Positions 1 to 8,660 of a stretch of 64,000 bases of DNA are shown one piece after another. Each line of letters starts with the position of its first letter. The first letter of the stretch is position 1. The translations under genes were made by a program, and so were the position numbers. The DNA lies in contig JAYQSH010000005.1 in the NCBI GenBank assembly GCA_038146805.1, forward strand, positions 62,001-126,000. The letters run 5' to 3'. Source of the stretch: CAIYXB01 sp038146805. Lineage in GTDB: Bacteria > Cyanobacteriota > Vampirovibrionia > LMEP-6097. The notes under the pieces are model-generated. The model was not told the DNA's origin. It was given only the letters and a program-made list of their open reading frames with translations, and searched no databases.

Positions 1-908
1 TCTTGAGCTTTAAACCAAAGCGCGCCATCCTGCTCATAAGCAAAGCCTTTCTCTAACAGGAGTTCACAAGCCTGCGACACTTTTTGTGTTGCATGTAAAT
101 TTTCTTTTTCTGAATACCATTTTTCAAAAACAACATTTGCATTTGCTAAAACTTGGTTTTGCCAATCTAGAAATCTTTGTTTGGCAACTAAGGCATATTC
201 ATCAACTGCAATATTTGCGAAATCTTCTTTAAGTTCTGACTTATAAAAATCAGGACCTAAAAACTCAAGCATAGAGTCTAAAGGATAGTTGTTTTCACTA
301 TCGTACTGAGCTTCATCTAATAATTTTTCTTGTATCAAGATTGCTTGTTTTGCAGAGTTACCGAGTTTATCGATTTGAGCACCAGCATCATTGATATAAA
401 ATTCATTGTGTACTTGATAGCCAGCTTTTATCAATAATTTCGCTAAGGCACTTCCTAAAACTGCTTGTCGCCCATGACCCAAATGTAAATCACCTGTTGG
501 ATTTGCTGACACATACTCTAGTAAAATACTTTTGACATTCTGCTCAGGTTTATTAGAAGAATTTAGCTGGGCGTAATTCTCAGGATCATTGTTTATTTCA
601 GAAACTATTTCTTGTAAAGAATCCCAAGTCAATTTCAAATTGATAAAACCGGGGACCTGCAATTTCAACACTTTGAAAATTATTTTTGTCTATGTTGTTT
701 GTAATTGCTTGAGCAATATTTCTAGGTGGAATCTTTGCATCTTTAGTCAATTTCATGGCTATGCTAATTGCCCGATCACCATGATCTGGGTTTTTGGAAG
801 ATCTACAGGAATCACATTAGGCAAATCTTTCAACTCACCAAGCTCACCGTTAGCTAATGCTTTTGTGAGGGCTTCTAAAATATTTTTTTCTATTTTATCT
901 TTTAACAT
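1..908 (-). CDS. argS: Arginyl-tRNA synthetase, 3' part beyond window, one frameshift
   Basis: Charges tRNA-Arg with arginine in the cytosol. Reading the minus strand from 908 gives the additional N-terminal Arg_N domain (start MLKDKIEKNILEALTKALAN), then the class I core with the HIGH-type signature in EYVSANPTGDLHLGHGRQAV and a catalytic-domain stretch that leaves the window at base 1. The frame is broken at the G run 651-654: removing one base joins AGPGF to INLKLTWDS. Because the gene is essential and homology is good on both sides, I read this as a sequence error rather than a pseudogene. Its ATG shares one base with the stop of the upstream gene (TGATG), so it is translationally coupled to it. 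Confidence 0.9.
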
Positions 909-2071
909 CAATTTTCCAATTTCTTACTAAGTGTATCAAGCGGACCTTGAAATTCAGCTAGAGTTTTTCCTAAAGATTTTGCTAAAGGTTCAAAATAGTC
1001 TTGAACATAGTTAGCGGCAATTTGTTCATTGTATTTCCTATTGAGTAAGTACAAAGCAATACCACACTGCATTGCTCTAATAAAGGTGTACTCTTCTGGC
1101 TCTTTTACATGTTTTTTTGCATAGGCGAACAATTGACTAAAGCCATCATCTTTAAGCAACAAGTAAGAAAAATTTGGATTATTAGGGCTTGATAAATCAA
1201 CAACAAAAATTGGTTGTTCTGTGTCTACCAATGGAATCAAGTCCATTGCATCTAAGTCATTGACTAAGAGAGCAAAATCACAATCATCGATACCAACCTC
1301 TTGTATATTTAAATGTTTAAAAATATTTCTAATAGCAATCAAAAAATATTGATCCATTTTTTTTGAGTTTGAGATGATATGACTTTTAAAACTTAATTGT
1401 TTAAAAGCTAATTGCTGACGCAATAAATTTATCAATGGATTCTCTAAGCTAAAGGGTACGATTTTGACAATGTTTTGAGCTTGCTGTTCTTGAATAATCT
1501 TGTTTAAATATTTTTCCTCTGCAATATCCAAGCCATAATGAATTTCATTTTTTATACGAGGAGGTAAAGAGCCAACCAGAATCTCATTAAAATAATGATG
1601 GTTTTTTATAACATGCATAAAAAGTGCCATATTATGCTCTCTACGAGCTTTGAAAAATGCGATTTTGTTAACATCCAAACTTGATTCAATAGCATGCCAC
1701 TCATTGAGTGCTTGGTTGTCTAAACCTTTTGATGAGGTAAATTTGTGATTATAAAAAGACCATCTCAAAAGTTCTTCGTCATTGTATGACTTCACTGAAT
1801 CAATCTTAAAATTCAAAAACCTAAACTGCTTACGGTTAGGATTGTTTCTTTCAAACTCTAAAAAAGCCTGCAACAACAGATTAAAACGATTTATCAAATC
1901 TCGTGAATGAAAATTGTGATTTTTAAAATTCTGATTGGGTTCATCAAAAAAAATAAATTTTTCTAAATCAATATAAACAAAAGTTGCTTTTTGTATTGAA
2001 TCAGAATAATCAAAATTCAGATTTTCAATTAATCTTTTAAACTCTTCGGTATGTGCGTTTGAAAAATACAT
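908..2071 (-). CDS. Hypothetical protein, 387 aa, upstream of argS
   Basis: I do not recognise this protein. It is a soluble-looking 387-residue product without signal peptide or membrane segment, rich in Phe, Asn and Leu, beginning MYFSNAHTEEFKRLIENL. No metal-binding Cys/His clusters or nucleotide-binding loops are visible. It lies 2 bases downstream of the exported protein at 2652-2074 and overlaps argS by one base (TGATG), so the three are almost certainly one transcript. Nothing links it functionally to arginine charging beyond co-transcription. Confidence 0.75.
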   Translation of the reverse strand: MYFSNAHTEEFKRLIENLNFDYSDSIQKATFVYIDLEKFIFFDEPNQNFKNHNFHSRDLINRFNLLLQAFLEFERNNPNRKQFRFLNFKIDSVKSYNDEELLRWSFYNHKFTSSKGLDNQALNEWHAIESSLDVNKIAFFKARREHNMALFMHVIKNHHYFNEILVGSLPPRIKNEIHYGLDIAEEKYLNKIIQEQQAQNIVKIVPFSLENPLINLLRQQLAFKQLSFKSHIISNSKKMDQYFLIAIRNIFKHLNIQEVGIDDCDFALLVNDLDAMDLIPLVDTEQPIFVVDLSSPNNPNFSYLLLKDDGFSQLFAYAKKHVKEPEEYTFIRAMQCGIALYLLNRKYNEQIAANYVQDYFEPLAKSLGKTLAEFQGPLDTLSKKLEN

Positions 2072-2073
2072 TT

Positions 2074-2652
2074 TTAATATTGACTTGGTCTATTTAATAA
2101 TCCCGGTGCGACTGACCTTATCAAAGCCTCTGCACCAGCTGTACTTTTAGCAGGTGCAATAACTTTAACTGCATTTTGATTTGAAACAATTGCATTTGCT
2201 CCATAAAATATGACATTGCGATTTTCTAAACCATTTTCAGATTGGTACTGAGCTATTGCATCAAAATAAATATTTTCACCAACTAATTTTTCAAATTCAG
2301 CTTTAGCAATTTTGAACTTTATATGTGCTTTTTCTTCTTGAGCTTCAGCAATGATTTTTTTGTCTTCTCCCAATCTCAAATTTAAATTTTCATACTGACT
2401 AGTGCCATTTTTTGTAGCCATAAACAAAAGCAAATTTTTCACTCCGGGTGCATCTAAAATAATTTCTAATTCACTATCCAGCAAAGCTCTATCTGGCAAG
2501 TAAATTTTCGCCTCATTATTTCGACTATTTAGCATTGATTTAAGGATTTCAAAATTTTTTGTTCGCGCCTGAGCAAGCCCACTAACAAGTAAAGTACAAA
2601 GTAAAACTATAAAAAAAGTAGCTATTTTAGGGATTTTTAGGCGGATTTTCAT
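2074..2652 (-). CDS. Exported hypothetical protein, 192 aa
   Basis: Unknown exported protein. Residues 1-29 are a classical signal peptide: a Lys/Arg-rich start (MKIRLKIPK), a hydrophobic core, and LAQA before the likely cleavage site. The mature part is mixed alpha/beta with no motif I recognise. It is the first gene of the cluster leading to argS and is divergent from rpsL. A TATAAT on the minus strand near 2703-2698 would give a leader of about 40 bases. Confidence 0.7.
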   Translation of the reverse strand: MKIRLKIPKIATFFIVLLCTLLVSGLAQARTKNFEILKSMLNSRNNEAKIYLPDRALLDSELEIILDAPGVKNLLLFMATKNGTSQYENLNLRLGEDKKIIAEAQEEKAHIKFKIAKAEFEKLVGENIYFDAIAQYQSENGLENRNVIFYGANAIVSNQNAVKVIAPAKSTAGAEALIRSVAPGLLNRPSQY

Positions 2653-2738
2653 GACTTTGTGTAAAAAAATAAAAAAAATCTATTATTACAAATAAATATT
2701 ATAACTTAAAGCCAAAAATGCTAGTATTTTTGTTTGCA

Positions 2739-3119
2739 ATGCCTACAATTCAACAATTAATTAGAAAAAGAAGAAAAAGCAAGTCTAAAAAAAGTAAAAG
2801 TCCTGCTTTGGAAAGAAACCCACTGAAACGTGGTGTTTGTACTAAGGTGCGTACAGCAACACCTAAAAAACCAAACTCGGCTATGAGAAAGATTGCCAGA
2901 GTACGTTTGACTAATGGTGAAGAAGTTACAGCTTACATTGGCGGCGAAGGCCACAATTTACAAGAACACTCTGTTGTATTGATTAGAGGCGGTAGAGTTA
3001 AAGATTTACCTGGTGTTCGTTATCACATCGTACGTGGTGCACTTGATACTCAAGGTGTTAACGGTCGTAAACAAGGTAGATCTAAATACGGTACAAAAAG
3101 AGAAAAAGTTAAAAAGTAA
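2739..3119 (+). CDS. rpsL: 30S ribosomal protein S12
   Basis: Component of the decoding centre of the small subunit. The 126-residue protein from MPTIQQLIRKRR contains the conserved blocks KRGVCTKVRTATPKKPNSA and PGVRYHIVRGALD, and ends in the usual basic tail. An in-frame ATG lies 21 bases upstream, but it would add seven hydrophobic residues (MLVFLFA) absent from the family, so the start at 2739 is preferred. It is followed by rpsG as in the str operon. The next gene is rpe rather than fusA/tuf, so the operon is truncated relative to the common arrangement. Confidence 0.97.
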   Translation: MPTIQQLIRKRRKSKSKKSKSPALERNPLKRGVCTKVRTATPKKPNSAMRKIARVRLTNGEEVTAYIGGEGHNLQEHSVVLIRGGRVKDLPGVRYHIVRGALDTQGVNGRKQGRSKYGTKREKVKK

Positions 3120-3182
3120 TTTTTAAAAAGTGAGTACTGCAAAAGGCAAGCAGGAAGTTACACAAAACAAAAGGAGTAAAAA

Positions 3183-3656
3183 ATGCCAAGAAAAGACGGA
3201 AGATTTAAAAGAAGAACAGTTGCAGTTGATCCAATTTATGGAAATAGACAGCTTTCATCATTTATCAACAGAATAATGTTAGATGGTAAAAAAGGTGTTG
3301 CCCAAAAGATTGTTTATAGCGCTCTTGAAAACCTTAAAGGTAAGATTGAAGATAAAGAAGCAATTGATGTTTTTAAACAAGCTATCAAAAACGCTATGCC
3401 AATAGTTAGAGTAAAGGCTCGTCGTATTGGTGGTGCTACATATCAAGTACCAATGGAAGTTGAGCCAAGAGTTTCAGAAGCACTGGCGCACAGATGGATT
3501 ATTGGCGCGGCAAGAAAACGTAGTGGTAAAACTATGGTTTCGAAGTTAACAAATGAATTACTAGACGCTTACAACAACAAAGGTAAAGCTGTCGAGACTA
3601 AAGAAGCTACTCACAAAATGGCAGAAGCTAATAAAGCTTACGCTCATTTTAGATAA
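3183..3656 (+). CDS. rpsG: 30S ribosomal protein S7
   Basis: Primary 16S rRNA-binding protein that organises the head of the small subunit. The 157 residues match the family's usual length, with the N-terminal block MPRKDGRFKRR, the GGATYQVPMEV segment and the C-terminal NKAYAHFR. A clear Shine-Dalgarno (AAAGGAG) sits 6-8 bases before the ATG, typical for an internal operon gene. It follows rpsL by 63 bases and precedes rpe by 5 bases. Confidence 0.97.
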   Translation: MPRKDGRFKRRTVAVDPIYGNRQLSSFINRIMLDGKKGVAQKIVYSALENLKGKIEDKEAIDVFKQAIKNAMPIVRVKARRIGGATYQVPMEVEPRVSEALAHRWIIGAARKRSGKTMVSKLTNELLDAYNNKGKAVETKEATHKMAEANKAYAHFR

Positions 3657-3661
3657 AAAGA

Positions 3662-4450
3662 ATGGTTTTAATATCTCCATCAATTCTTTCTGCTGATTTT
3701 TCAGTTATTGCTGAAGAAATAAAAAAAGTAGAAGAAGCGGGTGCAGATTGGTTACATTTAGATGTAATGGACGGTGTTTTTGTACCAAATTTGACTTTTG
3801 GGGCACCTGTTATCAAAAAACTTAGACCTTTATCTAATTTGTTTTTTGATACGCATCTAATGATTTTTTATCCAGAAAAATATATAGAAGATTTTGCTAA
3901 AGCAGGTGCGAATTCGATTATTGTGCACTTAGAAGTTTTTAGAAAACAAAAATTTAATTTTGCAAAAAAAGCTTTTTGGCAAACTGATGAGTTCGCAACA
4001 GCCAGCCAAGAAGAATGGGAAGCATCGGGTAAATCTCCACTTGACTACGACGAAGAAAAACTTTTACAAGTTATACAAAAAATCAAAGCGCTAAATTGCA
4101 AAGCCGGAATCTCTATCAATCCAGCCTGCCCAGTATCTGCATTAAGTGATGATCTAATCAAAGAGATAGATATGATTTTATTTATGTCAGTGAATCCGGG
4201 TTTTGGCGGACAAGAATTTAAAGAATTTACTTTAGATAAAATAAGTGAATTTAAAGTTCGCGCTCAAGCTCTCGATAGAAAAGTTGGTACTAATATTGAA
4301 AATGAATTAGTAATTGAAGTTGATGGTGGTATCAAACCCGGCGAAATTGCTCAAAAAGTTAAAGCGGCTGGAGCCACAGCGCTAGTGGCAGGATCTGCTG
4401 TTTACCATAGTGCAAATGTAAAGAAAACCATAGAATTACTCAAGAATTAG
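3662..4450 (+). CDS. rpe: Ribulose-phosphate 3-epimerase with internal insertion
   Basis: Interconverts ribulose-5-phosphate and xylulose-5-phosphate in the pentose phosphate pathway. The TIM-barrel motifs are intact: SPSILSADF at the N-terminus, HLDVMDGVFVPN (metal ligand and catalytic Asp), MSVNPGFGGQ in the middle and EVDGGI near the C-terminus. At 262 residues it is about 40 longer than usual. The excess is an insert of roughly 37 residues (EVFRKQKF to PLDYDEEK) right after the VHLE strand, where the chain normally proceeds directly to the next helix. It follows rpsG by 5 bases. The split transketolase at 43.7 kb acts in the same pathway. Confidence 0.95.
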   Translation: MVLISPSILSADFSVIAEEIKKVEEAGADWLHLDVMDGVFVPNLTFGAPVIKKLRPLSNLFFDTHLMIFYPEKYIEDFAKAGANSIIVHLEVFRKQKFNFAKKAFWQTDEFATASQEEWEASGKSPLDYDEEKLLQVIQKIKALNCKAGISINPACPVSALSDDLIKEIDMILFMSVNPGFGGQEFKEFTLDKISEFKVRAQALDRKVGTNIENELVIEVDGGIKPGEIAQKVKAAGATALVAGSAVYHSANVKKTIELLKN

Positions 4451-4504
4451 AGTATTTGAGCAAAATACGGGCAGAATTTATATAATATTTACAAGTTGTT
4501 TCTT

Positions 4505-5601
4505 ATGCAAAAGCAAAAAAACTTAAGCAATCATAGCGATAAACAAATCTTAGAGAGTGTGGCAAGGTCGACTCAAAACGGTTTTGTTGCCTATAACAAC
4601 AATTACGAAATCACTTATTTTTCCAAAAAAATGCAAGAGGTAACGGGCTGGAGTGAAGAAGAAATCTTGGGACAAGATATAAGAGAACTTTATGCCGTTA
4701 AATCAAGTTCTGGACTTGCTAATAATAAAGAAGTTGAATCGCAAATTGCCATTTTATTTACAAAAGTAGGTAAACAAATTAGCCTAGAAACAAAAATCAC
4801 TTCAATATTAAATGATGACAATAAACAAGAAGGGTTTTTGGTATTTTTTGTTATAGAGGATTACAAAAAAAATCTTGATCAAGCTCAATCTGAATTTGTG
4901 AGTACGGTATCTCATGAACTAAGAACTCCTATTACAAGCATTAAAGGTTTTGCTTCAACATTGCTTGGACAGGGAGATAGGCTAGATATCGAAAAAAGAA
5001 AAAAATATACAAAAATAATCAAAGAACAAGCAGAAAGACTTTCAAGACTAGTAGAGGATTTACTGTCTGTCTCTAGAATGGAAAACAAAAAAATGCAACT
5101 TACCGTGCATCCAGTTAGAATTGAACCAATTTTAGAAATCATTGCAGAAGTTGTAAAATCAAAACACGAAAAAGCTAAACACAAAATCAATATTAACTGT
5201 GATTCTAATTTACCAGAGGTTTGGGTTGACTCAGATCGCCTTGAACAAATTTTAACAAACCTAATTGATAACGCCGTCAAATACTCTCCAGGAGCTGAAA
5301 AAGTAGATGTCGTAGTCAGAACAACTTTAAAGAATGACGAAGAAATGCTTAGAGTAAATATTACCGACTACGGAATTGGTATTAAAAAAGAAGATCTAAG
5401 AAAAATTTTCACAAAGTTTAGTCGCTTAGACAGCCCGTTAACAAGAGTTACAGAAGGTACTGGACTTGGCTTGTATATTAGTTTTCACTTGCAAAATTAT
5501 TGCATGGAGATTTAAATGCAAAGTCGGAGGCTGGCAAGACAACTTTTTCTTTGTATTTACCAACCAAAGAATATTCTGGAGATGAAACATGGTGGGATTA
5601 A
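4505..5601 (+). CDS. PAS-domain sensor histidine kinase, frameshift near 3' end
   Basis: Two-component sensor kinase. From the N-terminus: a PAS domain (about residues 20-125), a HisKA dimerisation domain with the phospho-accepting His in VSHELRTPITSIKG, and a HATPase domain with N-box LIDNAVKYSP, G1 box DYGIGI and G2 box GTGLGLYIS. No transmembrane segment is visible, so it is probably cytosolic. The frame ends early at 5515, but one extra T in the run 5482-5485 restores the C-terminus SLAKLLHGDL to TFSLYLP and a stop at 5601. The ATG at 4505 is chosen over a TTG at 4496. It overlaps the following response-regulator-like gene by 13 bases, so the two are a likely pair. Confidence 0.88.
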
Positions 5602-6869
5602 TACCTTTCAACTTGGTTTTGTATTTGACTAAAGAAGGTGAAACCAATAGCATTTGTAATAATGAAAGCCTGACACAGATGGCTTTATCCGACAAAATCA
5701 CTTTTAAAACTGCCGAAAATATTGTTAATTTAAAAAGCGAAATCAGAAAAACTAGACCAGAAATTTTATTAATTGATGAGGATATATTTTTAGAAAACCT
5801 AGAGAACCCAGACACACTTTATGCATCAAAAAGTTGTCGACCTTTTGTGTTGGTACTTGCTAAACCAAAACAAACAAAAGAAGATTTATTTAAATTTTTA
5901 AGAAATGGAGCTGACGATGTTATCGATAGAGATATTTCTGAAGAAGAATTTTTATTAAAACTTATTTCAATTTTAAGAAGAAAGGCTGTATTAGAGATAG
6001 ATCATTTGTCTGATTTACCAGCTAAGAATAAAACCTATTCAATTTTAGAACATTGCCGTAAAGAGCTTAATGACTGGGCTGTATTACATTTAGATATTTT
6101 AAATTTTCAAAGTTATGGGGTGATGTATGGTTTAGCACAAGCTGATAAAGCTATTACAAGAACTGCTTCATTACTAAAGGAAGTTTTAAAAGAACTTGAT
6201 ATCGAAGAAACTTATTTAGGTCATTTAGGTCGCGATAATTTTGTGATTGTTTCAGATACAAATTCTTTTGAGAGAATTTTATTAGAAGTACGCCGCCATT
6301 TCAAAAAACTACTTGAAAAACTTTATAAATCTGTTGATGTAGCAAATGGATATATTATAAGCTCAGCGCCGAACAAAGTGCGTCGCAAAGAGGGTTTACT
6401 TGATTTAAACATTGGCTATTGTTCATCAATTGATCGCAATTTTTTATCGGGCACAGATATTATTGAGCAGTGTGTCAGAAACAAAATGAATTCAGAATTA
6501 AAAAACAAAAGGGTCTTGGTTTTAGAGGATGATATTGATTTTGCTTATTTACTTGAAGAGACTCTAATTAGAGAAGGAAATGAAGCTAAGCTAGCGTCAG
6601 GTTTAGAAAATTTGATTTCTGAAGTTGAAAACTTTCAACCAAGAACTTTGATTTTAGAAGCTTCAAAACTTGGACCTAAAACTTTTCAACCTTTATGCGA
6701 TAAATTAAAACGTTTTAAAGACGAATTTGGTTTAAAGATTTTAGTAGCTACAAATGTACCGGGGCACCAAAACTTTTTGGCTCATGGTGCTGATGTTTAT
6801 TTACCTAAACCTTACGAACTTGAGACTTTACTCAAAGAAGTGCGCCGATTACGCTATACACATAGCTGA
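5589..6869 (+). CDS. REC-GGDEF-REC protein with degenerate GGDEF
   Basis: Signalling protein of 426 residues, presumably the partner of the kinase whose 3' end it overlaps. Residues about 5-128 form a receiver-like domain with a retained Asp in EILLIDEDIF but no conserved C-terminal Lys-Pro. Residues about 130-300 resemble a diguanylate cyclase domain whose signature has decayed to GRDNF, so cyclic-di-GMP synthesis is unlikely. Residues about 308-425 form a second receiver with the acidic pair LEDDIDF and the KPYE Lys, but the phospho-acceptor position reads LILEAS, a Glu in place of Asp. The design suggests a scaffold or c-di-GMP/phosphorylation sensor rather than an enzyme. Confidence 0.75.
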   Translation: MVGLIPFNLVLYLTKEGETNSICNNESLTQMALSDKITFKTAENIVNLKSEIRKTRPEILLIDEDIFLENLENPDTLYASKSCRPFVLVLAKPKQTKEDLFKFLRNGADDVIDRDISEEEFLLKLISILRRKAVLEIDHLSDLPAKNKTYSILEHCRKELNDWAVLHLDILNFQSYGVMYGLAQADKAITRTASLLKEVLKELDIEETYLGHLGRDNFVIVSDTNSFERILLEVRRHFKKLLEKLYKSVDVANGYIISSAPNKVRRKEGLLDLNIGYCSSIDRNFLSGTDIIEQCVRNKMNSELKNKRVLVLEDDIDFAYLLEETLIREGNEAKLASGLENLISEVENFQPRTLILEASKLGPKTFQPLCDKLKRFKDEFGLKILVATNVPGHQNFLAHGADVYLPKPYELETLLKEVRRLRYTHS

Positions 6870-6937
6870 TTTTAGAAATAAATTAATTAACTATAGACTT
6901 TTCTGCTATTTTTTCGTGATAATATGTTTTTACTTGT

Positions 6938-7014
6938 GGCAGATGTCGCCAAGTGGTTAAGGCTCCGGTTTGTGGTACCGGCATTCGTGGGTTCAACTCC
7001 CATCATCTGCCCCA
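6938..7014 (+). tRNA. tRNA-His (GTG)
   Basis: Complete cloverleaf. The 7-bp acceptor stem pairs GCAGATG (6939-6945) with CATCTGC. The anticodon stem is 6965-6969/6977-6981 and the loop at 6970-6976 carries GTG at 6972-6974. The T arm contains GTTCAAC and the terminal CCA is encoded (7012-7014). An extra G at 6938 facing C73 is the hallmark of tRNA-His. The last 20 bases plus one (6996-7015) recur four times further downstream, and the acceptor end also encodes the stop codon of the antisense recombinase gene: this is the target site of the adjacent element. Confidence 0.97.
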
Positions 7015-8601
7015 TTTACTCTCAGATTCCCCAATCGGTTGCCTCACTTCGTGAGGGATTTTTTTATGCCCACCCACCCCTATGACATTTTCACTTTTCA
7101 GTAAATTGAGAGCATCCTGTGTGCTGCTGTTCATCCAGCATAGACTTTGATGCTCGTTAAAATAGCTCCAGGGCTCAGAGAGCTTGAGCTTTAGTTCTCG
7201 GTTATGTATAGTGGAGTTCGAACTTATAATTTCAATAAAATTCTTTAAGGCCTTGTGATTGCTATTTTTAAGATCTTTATACGCTTGATTGCTTTGTTTT
7301 ATAAATGTCTTAGCGGGTTCGAACCAATTTGAGCCGGTCTCATTGATTTGAGAGATTTCTTCTTGGATTTTGAGTTTTTGATTTAATAGTTCTGACTTTT
7401 TGGATTTATATTCTTCGGCTTCGATGGAGCCATCAAGATGTAGATCTAGAAGCTTGTCTAATTTGTTTTGAACGGCTTTTAGTTGGACCCCAAGCTCTCT
7501 AGCCTCATTAAGTGATGACTGTCGCTCAGATTCTCTCATAAGCTCAAAGCTTTGCAGCATAACATCGCTCCAGTCATCACTTAATGCTAGAGCTGAGACT
7601 TGCTCTTCCACTTGCTTAATTAAAGCTTCTTCACGAACATAAGGCTGATCACAGTCTGTATTTTTCTTTCTTTTTGTGCAGCGGTAGTATTTGAATCTAA
7701 GACCAGATTTTTTAGTATGTTCTTCAGTTGTTATCGAAGATCCACATTCAGCGCATTTTGCTAGTCCTCGATAGATAAAATCTTCACTTGGTTTTGAGAT
7801 TGTTCTTGATTTTGACTTTAAGATTTTTTGAATTTTATCCCATAAGGTTTTTGAGATCATTGGCTGGTGTGAACCTTGATGTAGTTCACCCTTGAAAATA
7901 AAGCAGCCATAGTAAAAATGGTTTGAAAGTAATCTTCTTGCATTATCAAGCTTGAGTTTGTTACCGTTTCTGTCTCTAAAGCCATGATGGTGCATGATAT
8001 CTCGAATGTCTGTAAGGCTTGAATTACCATTTGCATAAAGTTCGAGTATCGATTTAACTTTTTCAAAGTTTTCAGGGTGTGGCTCAATAGTTCTTGTCTT
8101 GGGATGGTTGTAATAGCCCCAAGGAGCCTTTGCTGGATACTGACCGAGTCTAAGCTTTTCTCTTATTCCTCTTTGAGTATTAATTCGTAAACAGTCAATG
8201 AAAAGTTTAGCTTGCCCAAAGGCTATTGAGAGATTGAACTTGCCATGAGGACTTTGATCAAAATGGAAAGTTGGAAACTTAAGGTCTTTGATAATGCCTT
8301 GATCTATAAGATAAATTATTTTTCCACCATCAACACTGTTTCTTGCAAGTCTATCTGGGTTCCAAGAGATAATGCCAATCTCTTGACCTAAAGAATATGC
8401 TTCTTCAATTTCTTGAAGCATTCGATTAAATACTTCTCGACCAGGTTTCTTTGCTGTTTTTGATTCAGTGAATTCTTTGCTGATTTCAAAGCTTTCTTTT
8501 CTAGCGTAGTGCCTGACTTCGTTTAGTTGAGCTTGAATAGACAACATCTGTCTATCCTCTTCTTCTGAGGATTTTCTAGAGTAAAGAAAGTATTTGACCA
8601 T
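7003..8601 (-). CDS. Large serine recombinase
   Basis: Site-specific recombinase that forms a phosphoserine link to DNA. Of its 532 residues, about 1-150 are the resolvase-type catalytic domain with the nucleophile region YSRKSSEEEDRQ and the Arg motif NPDRLARN. About 155-260 is the recombinase domain (PWGYYNHP). A zinc ribbon follows (CAECG, then YYRCTKRKKNTDC), and then a coiled-coil segment about 350-420. The ATG at 8601 has a TAATAT at 8614-8609, 7 bases upstream, and no Shine-Dalgarno. The last codons (KWGR, stop 7005-7003) lie in the tRNA acceptor stem, so the C-terminus depends on the integration junction. The YSRKSSEEEDRQ-type N-terminus resembles recombinases I associate with candidate-phyla bacteria; I could not test this. 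Confidence 0.92.
   Translation of the reverse strand: MVKYFLYSRKSSEEEDRQMLSIQAQLNEVRHYARKESFEISKEFTESKTAKKPGREVFNRMLQEIEEAYSLGQEIGIISWNPDRLARNSVDGGKIIYLIDQGIIKDLKFPTFHFDQSPHGKFNLSIAFGQAKLFIDCLRINTQRGIREKLRLGQYPAKAPWGYYNHPKTRTIEPHPENFEKVKSILELYANGNSSLTDIRDIMHHHGFRDRNGNKLKLDNARRLLSNHFYYGCFIFKGELHQGSHQPMISKTLWDKIQKILKSKSRTISKPSEDFIYRGLAKCAECGSSITTEEHTKKSGLRFKYYRCTKRKKNTDCDQPYVREEALIKQVEEQVSALALSDDWSDVMLQSFELMRESERQSSLNEARELGVQLKAVQNKLDKLLDLHLDGSIEAEEYKSKKSELLNQKLKIQEEISQINETGSNWFEPAKTFIKQSNQAYKDLKNSNHKALKNFIEIISSNSTIHNRELKLKLSEPWSYFNEHQSLCWMNSSTQDALNLLKSENVIGVGGHKKIPHEVRQPIGESESKWGR
7009..7200. repeat. Left inverted repeat of the tRNA-His element
   Basis: Imperfect inverted partner of 9985-10175. 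The outer ~38 bp (7009-7053) are nearly identical to the reverse complement of 10132-10175. Further in, shared blocks include GAGCATCCTGTGTGCTGC (7111 onward), TCATCCAGCA/TTATCCAGCA, GATGCTCG, AAAATA-CTCCAGGG and GAGCTTTAG. It encodes the last ~45 codons of the recombinase. Confidence 0.75.
7042..7066 (+). terminator. Rho-independent terminator after tRNA-His
   Basis: Hairpin CCTCAC-TTC-GTGAGG (7042-7056) followed by GATTTTTTT. It lies inside the left inverted repeat of the inserted element, so the terminator now serving tRNA-His is supplied by the element. The right inverted-repeat copy (about 10132-10150) has a mismatch and no T run. Confidence 0.8.
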
Positions 8602-8660
8602 ATATCAAATATTACAACTTTGACTCTAGTTCTTGAAGTAGATTAAAAAAATTTACTAGC

